Shown here in pieces: positions 6,904-9,706 of a DNA stretch of 9,706 bases. The stretch's first letter is position 1. Every line of letters begins with the position of its first letter. This stretch comes from Phycisphaerales bacterium (GTDB taxonomy: Bacteria; Planctomycetota; Phycisphaerae; Phycisphaerales; UBA1924): positions 1 through 9,706 of the forward strand of contig JAIEQQ010000065.1 of assembly GCA_019747615.1 (NCBI GenBank), given 5' to 3'. The position numbers and the translations under genes are program-made. Below the pieces are notes generated by a model. It saw nothing but the letters and a program-made list of their open reading frames with translations. It was not told the origin of the DNA and searched no databases.

Positions 6904-7668
6904 ATGCTCTCCCGCTTCCGCCAAAAGAACCCCGGTCGCTCGCTCGGTGGCCTGCTCTTCTACGAGCTCTGCTATTTCATCGTGCGGTTCTCGATCACGT
7001 TGATCTATCGCTTCCGGGTCTGGGGCTCGGGCAACCTGCCGTCGACCGGCCCGGTGCTTGTGGTGGCCAATCACCAATCGCACTTTGATCCAATCGTCGC
7101 GGGCATGGCGCTGCCGGCGCGGCACCTGAACTTCGTCGCCCGTTCGACGCTCTTCACGTCCAAGCTCTTTGGCGCGTTGATCAAGGGGTTGAACTCGATC
7201 CCGCTTCGTCAGGGCGAGTCCGACACCGCCGCGATCCGTCTCACGATTGACGCTCTCAAGCAGCAGCGCGTCGTGCTGGTTTTTCCCGAGGGCTCGCGCA
7301 CGCTCGATGGCCAGGTTCACGAGTTCAAGCGCGGCGCGTGGCTCTTGATGAGCCGCGCCAAGTGCCCCATCCTGCCCATCGGCATCCACGGCTGCTTCGA
7401 AGCCTTCCCTCGCGGCACATCCATCCCCACGTTCTTCAACCGCACCATCGGCATCTGCGTCGGCAAGCCCATCGCCCCCGAGACGCTCCTGGCCATGGGG
7501 GAGGCCGAGGGCCTCGCGATGCTCCAGCGATTGGTCGATGACCTCCGCCGCCAAGCCGGCGAGAAGCTTGCGCACGCTGGCGATGCTGAACGCTACCGCT
7601 CGCGCCGGCAGGCGCGGGCCGAGTACGCCCCGCCGAGCCCGACGCAAGCGGACGCGCCCGCCGTCTGA
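6904..7668 (+). CDS. plsC: 1-acyl-sn-glycerol-3-phosphate acyltransferase (PlsC family)
   Basis: This enzyme acylates lysophosphatidic acid to phosphatidic acid at the cytoplasmic face of the membrane. The catalytic HX4D motif is NHQSHFDP (His57, Asp62). VFPEGSRT (126-133) is the substrate-binding FPEG block, and PILPIGIHG (155-163) is the usual late motif. A hydrophobic stretch at about 17-36 should anchor the protein in the inner membrane. The length, 254 residues, is normal; the last 25 residues are Arg/Ala/Pro-rich and probably disordered. The ATG at 6904 is preceded by CT-rich sequence with no Shine-Dalgarno. The gene lies 54 nt after cmk on the same strand, an arrangement also seen in other bacteria, and both enzymes bear on phospholipid supply. 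The exact acyl acceptor could differ, since PlsC relatives include other lipid acyltransferases. Confidence 0.88.
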   Translation: MLSRFRQKNPGRSLGGLLFYELCYFIVRFSITLIYRFRVWGSGNLPSTGPVLVVANHQSHFDPIVAGMALPARHLNFVARSTLFTSKLFGALIKGLNSIPLRQGESDTAAIRLTIDALKQQRVVLVFPEGSRTLDGQVHEFKRGAWLLMSRAKCPILPIGIHGCFEAFPRGTSIPTFFNRTIGICVGKPIAPETLLAMGEAEGLAMLQRLVDDLRRQAGEKLAHAGDAERYRSRRQARAEYAPPSPTQADAPAV

Positions 7669-7695
7669 TTTGCTGTGTACCCGCCAGCTCCGCGG

Positions 7696-8370
7696 TCATG
7701 CGATTGGCGGCCACGGGCCGCCGAGGTAGTCGATGATCTCCATGTACCGCTCGGGATCTTCCTGCCATGCCCACGGCTGGAAGGCGCTGTTGGTGAGTTT
7801 GTACTTCCTGGCGACCTCGACGATCTTGAGGCTGCAGTACTCGTTTCGCGATTCCAGGTGCCCCACGGCGAAGATGTCTGCGCCGTCGTAGGTTGACATG
7901 TCCAGGGAGCGCCCCTTGCGGACAAAGTTCGTCTCTTGCGTCGTTGCGGTGCGGCGGGCGCAGAGCGTGCAATAGTCGCCCTGTTCATAGCCTGAGGCCG
8001 CGACGTCGAGGCGTACGCACGAGGTGAGTTCGATCGCAAAGTACTTGGGCGGCGCGAGCTTGGGAGGGGGATTTGGCCGGAAGGACACTTTGACAGGCAC
8101 GACGCGATACCCCTGCGCACCGACGGACGCGAACGCCTCGATCGCGCGTTCGCTGAACATCGTGCTCTGGACATTGGACGCCGAGACGAAGTCGTACCAC
8201 TTGCGACCGGCGCTGACATAATACACTCGTGGTCCAACAGGAAACGCAAATCGCCAGCCGCACCGTGGGCAGGAGCGGGCTTCTTCTTGGGCAAAGTCCG
8301 CAGCGCAAACTCCCGGGTATCCAACTGAGCCGTCCCTGCGAGCAGACATTCGATACACAGAGCTTGTCAT
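7696..8370 (-). CDS. Double-CXXCG motif protein, SitI6-like immunity protein (putative)
   Basis: A 224-residue protein with two cysteine pairs about 100 residues apart: CPRCG (34-38) and CTLCA (134-138), the second lacking the Gly. Between them, AIEAFASVGAQGYRVVPV (77-94) and YFAIEL (110-115), and after them GADIFAVG (163-170) and a helix leading to LTNSAFQPW (192-200), follow the pattern I remember for the Gmx_para_CXXCG family of Myxococcus and Gemmata, whose member SitI6 protects against a cognate toxin. No signal peptide or membrane segment is visible, so it is probably cytosolic, and the cysteines may hold zinc. Family assignment is from memory. The start overlaps by 4 nt (ATGA) the end of a short open frame upstream, the coupling expected of toxin and immunity genes. 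Two sampled 60-base stretches of the gene are 57-60% G+C against 68% in one sampled from the next gene. It ends 27 nt from the convergent plsC. Confidence 0.55.
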   Translation of the reverse strand: MTSSVYRMSARRDGSVGYPGVCAADFAQEEARSCPRCGWRFAFPVGPRVYYVSAGRKWYDFVSASNVQSTMFSERAIEAFASVGAQGYRVVPVKVSFRPNPPPKLAPPKYFAIELTSCVRLDVAASGYEQGDYCTLCARRTATTQETNFVRKGRSLDMSTYDGADIFAVGHLESRNEYCSLKIVEVARKYKLTNSAFQPWAWQEDPERYMEIIDYLGGPWPPIA

Positions 8371-8486
8371 GGGTACTTCCGCCTCATCTTTCGTAGTTCC
8401 TCCATGATGTCGTTCCGAGCGTTCGACAGCGGTGTGTCATGGAACTCCTCGAACGCGCTAGCAAAAGTTCGCTGGATGTCTAGATC
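8367..8486 (-). pseudogene. C-terminal remnant of a protein upstream of the immunity-like gene
   Basis: The minus-strand frame ending at 8367 codes for about 39 residues that look like real protein: aromatic, acidic and Asn/Met/Ile residues (FASAFEEFHDTPLSNARND) and a basic amphipathic end (MEELRKMRRKYP). The frame stays open to an ATG at 8615, but upstream of about 8486 it runs out of frame through the permease gene and turns into Arg/Gly-rich shadow sequence. The TGA overlaps the next gene's ATG by 4 nt. I read this as the C-terminal end of a toxin or other partner gene whose body is gone. Toxins with HNH-type nuclease tips often end in a similar helix, but 39 residues do not allow a family call. 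An 82-residue overlapping gene is a less likely alternative. Confidence 0.4.
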
Positions 8487-9271
8487 AGGTCCGCCAGCTT
8501 CAACGCCGCGACGATCAGCACCCCGGTGATCGCCAGCCGCACCGCCGTCAGCGGCAGAGCGTGGGTCAGCTTCGCCCCGATGATCGACCCGACGACGGCG
8601 GTGGGTGCCAGGCACGCGACGAGCTTGCCGACTTCGAGGATCGAAAACCCGAGCCCGCCGATCGTCGCGACCTTCAGCGTCGCGCCGACGAGCGCCGTGA
8701 GCCAGATCACCGACGAGCTGGTCGCGATGCTCTCACGCAGGCCGACGCGCCCGAGAATCTGGAGGACCGGGACCAGGAGAACCCCGCCTCCGAGGCCGAG
8801 CAACCCGCCGATGAGCCCGGTCGCGCCGCCATAGCACCAGAGCGAAGCGGTCGAGGGTTTGCCGGTGCCCGCGGCCGGGTCGGCGGTCTTTCGAAAGACT
8901 CGCCACACGTTGAAGACGCAATACGCCGCGATGAAGCACGCGAGGCCGAGCCGCAGGGAGTCACCCTTGATGACGTTGCTGAGGAGGACACCGACGACGA
9001 TCACCGTCATCGAACTGATCAGGAGCGTCGGCACCAGGTCCCGCCGCACCGCGCCGGCCCGCCCGTGCTGGATCGCCGCCGGGAGGGCGACGAAGATGTT
9101 GGTGACGAGCGCGGCGGCCATATAGAGATGATGCACTTCCGGCGAGGTTCCCGGACGATCCAGCAAAAAATGCAGCCCCGGAAGCATCAACATTGACCCG
9201 CCAACGCCGGCCAGCCCGCCGAGCGCACCGGCGAAAAAGCCGAGCATCAGGATCAAGATCACGTCGTTCAT
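8480..9271 (-). CDS. Sulfite exporter TauE/SafE family permease
   Basis: A 263-residue inner-membrane protein with about eight hydrophobic segments. Two repeats carry the family's Gly-rich signature: GLAGVGGSMLMLPG (19-32) and GLLGLGGGVLLVPVL (156-170). Members move sulfite, sulfoacetate or other sulfur-containing anions, but many are uncharacterised and the substrate here is unknown. A central hydrophilic loop (about 125-145) joins the two halves. I chose the ATG at 9271 over a TTG at 9301 because AAGGG precedes it closely and the first helix begins right after. The C-terminus (VLIVAALKLADLI) looks natural, so the gene was not truncated by the material next to it. No sulfur-metabolism gene is in the window. 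Confidence 0.87.
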   Translation of the reverse strand: MNDVILILMLGFFAGALGGLAGVGGSMLMLPGLHFLLDRPGTSPEVHHLYMAAALVTNIFVALPAAIQHGRAGAVRRDLVPTLLISSMTVIVVGVLLSNVIKGDSLRLGLACFIAAYCVFNVWRVFRKTADPAAGTGKPSTASLWCYGGATGLIGGLLGLGGGVLLVPVLQILGRVGLRESIATSSSVIWLTALVGATLKVATIGGLGFSILEVGKLVACLAPTAVVGSIIGAKLTHALPLTAVRLAITGVLIVAALKLADLI

Positions 9272-9275
9272 CGGG

Positions 9276-9280
9276 CCCTT
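9276..9280 (-). promoter_or_regulatory. Ribosome binding site AAGGG for the TauE/SafE-family gene
   Basis: On the minus strand AAGGG is followed by CCCG and the ATG at 9271. It favours this start over the TTG ten codons upstream, which would add a short hydrophilic tail. Confidence 0.5.
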
Positions 9281-9349
9281 GAATCGGCGTTCATCGCTCA
9301 AAAAGCGGCTTTATCTGGGAACAATTCGGGTTGGGGAACTCGATGCGAC

Positions 9350-9361
9350 CGATCGCGATCG
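9350..9361. promoter_or_regulatory. Perfect 12-bp palindrome
   Basis: CGATCGCGATCG is fully self-complementary and sits about 80 nt upstream of the permease start in a divergent region, where an operator would be expected. CGATCG also occurs nearby (9477-9482 and around 9599-9609), so a general abundance of this hexamer in the genome is an equally good explanation. Confidence 0.25.
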
Positions 9362-9484
9362 ACCGCAGACCCAAGCCCGAACGACCGGCTCGGTAGAAGT
9401 ACTAGGGGTAAATCGGGTGCATCGCCCGACGGCTCGGCGTCGAAGTGTGGGGTAGAGTCCATGACTGGCGTCGAGATCGATCGG

Positions 9485-9513
9485 TTGTCGTTTGGATTCT
9501 GATCGCCTATGCT
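9485..9513 (+). promoter_or_regulatory. Candidate sigma-70-type promoter for the terminal partial gene
   Basis: TTGTCG (9485-9490) and TATGCT (9508-9513) are spaced by exactly 17 nt, each matching the consensus at 4 of 6 positions. Transcription would begin near 9520, only about 17 nt before the ATG at 9537, giving a very short leader without a Shine-Dalgarno. Confidence 0.35.
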
Positions 9514-9536
9514 TCGTCGTTGATCTCGCCCATCGT

Positions 9537-9706
9537 ATGAACCTCATCTACTCACAGACTGGGCCGACACGAACCGCGGTGACGATCGGTCGGCGCGCTC
9601 GATCGATCGTCGGCCTCGCGGTCGCCGTTGGGCTGTCTGGGTACTTCGGCATTGTTGTGAAAGACTTGGTCACGAGCGACGCGGCCCCTGAGCCGCTGAG
9701 CTTGCT
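9537..9706 (+). CDS. Membrane-anchored protein, N-terminal part (runs off window)
   Basis: An ATG at 9537 opens a frame of 56 codons that continues past the window end. The N-terminus is polar with a basic cluster (GRRARS, 18-23), followed by a hydrophobic segment (IVGLAVAVGLSGYFGIVV, 24-41) and then a polar, acidic/Pro stretch (KDLVTSDAAPEPLS). This is the pattern of a single-pass protein anchored in the inner membrane with its C-terminal domain outside the cytoplasm; a signal peptide is also possible. No family can be named from 56 residues. No Shine-Dalgarno is present; a TTG at 9492 is an alternative start. The candidate promoter just upstream supports a gene beginning here. Confidence 0.55.
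   Translation, partial: MNLIYSQTGPTRTAVTIGRRARSIVGLAVAVGLSGYFGIVVKDLVTSDAAPEPLSL

Larger units (their letters stand above)
9302..9536. other. Divergent intergenic region with palindromes
   Basis: This stretch lies between the minus-strand permease and the plus-strand partial gene. It holds a perfect 12-bp palindrome CGATCGCGATCG (9350-9361), a small inverted repeat TCGGG-N7-CCCGA (9413-9429), a direct repeat CGGCTCGG (9386-9393 and 9430-9437) and a candidate promoter at 9485-9513. For the permease I see only a weak -10-like GATAAA (9315-9310, minus strand). A minus-strand frame from 9547 to 9311 is Arg/Ser-rich and I do not count it as a gene. Confidence 0.5.

Noticed and set aside
8561..9196. 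Plus-strand 211-codon frame opposite the permease
   Set aside because: It is a highly charged Asp/Arg/Glu shadow; the permease has clear family repeats on the minus strand.
9311..9547. Minus-strand frame of 78 codons
   Set aside because: It is Arg/Ser/Thr-rich, overlaps a better-supported divergent start and promoter, and resembles no family I know.

Overview
This window comes from a GC-rich bacterial genome. Sampled coding stretches run at about 65-68% G+C. I think a planctomycete (Planctomycetota, possibly Phycisphaerae-like) is most likely. The reasons are inference rather than proof: paired OPT-family transporters, a PDF-motif TIM-barrel protein, a cytidylate kinase with the GRDQG variant of the GRDIG motif, several starts without a Shine-Dalgarno sequence, and a double-CXXCG immunity-like protein of a kind known mainly from myxobacteria and Gemmata-like planctomycetes. 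No rRNA, tRNA, transposase or CRISPR array was seen.

Layout, left to right. Bases 1-301 are noncoding and hold two copies of a palindromic repeat plus a short 9-bp tandem repeat. Bases 302-4551, minus strand, hold two tandem paralogous OPT transporters; the 695-aa upstream copy has a clear ribosome binding site. A 421-bp divergent intergenic region (4552-4972) follows, with a third copy of the palindrome and a possible promoter for the transporters. From 4973, plus strand, runs a likely operon: a TIM-barrel protein, cytidylate kinase (cmk, 4-nt ATGA overlap with the preceding gene) and a PlsC-type acyltransferase. Converging on it from the minus strand are a double-CXXCG protein resembling SitI6-type immunity proteins (7696-8370), a short coding remnant that overlaps its start by 4 nt (8367-8486), and a TauE/SafE-family permease (8480-9271). 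The last 170 bases begin a plus-strand membrane-anchored protein that runs off the window, preceded by a plausible sigma-70-type promoter.

How the genes fit together. The OPT pair probably imports peptides or metal chelates. cmk and plsC are housekeeping genes (CMP recycling and phosphatidic acid synthesis, which meets CDP-diacylglycerol synthesis through CTP). The TIM-barrel protein coupled to them lacks several residues expected of a metal-dependent isomerase and carries an Ala/Lys-rich insert, so its job is open. The most unusual locus is 7696-8486. It looks like a displaced toxin-immunity tip: an intact immunity-like gene behind the last ~39 codons of a lost or truncated upstream protein, wedged between housekeeping genes and somewhat lower in G+C.
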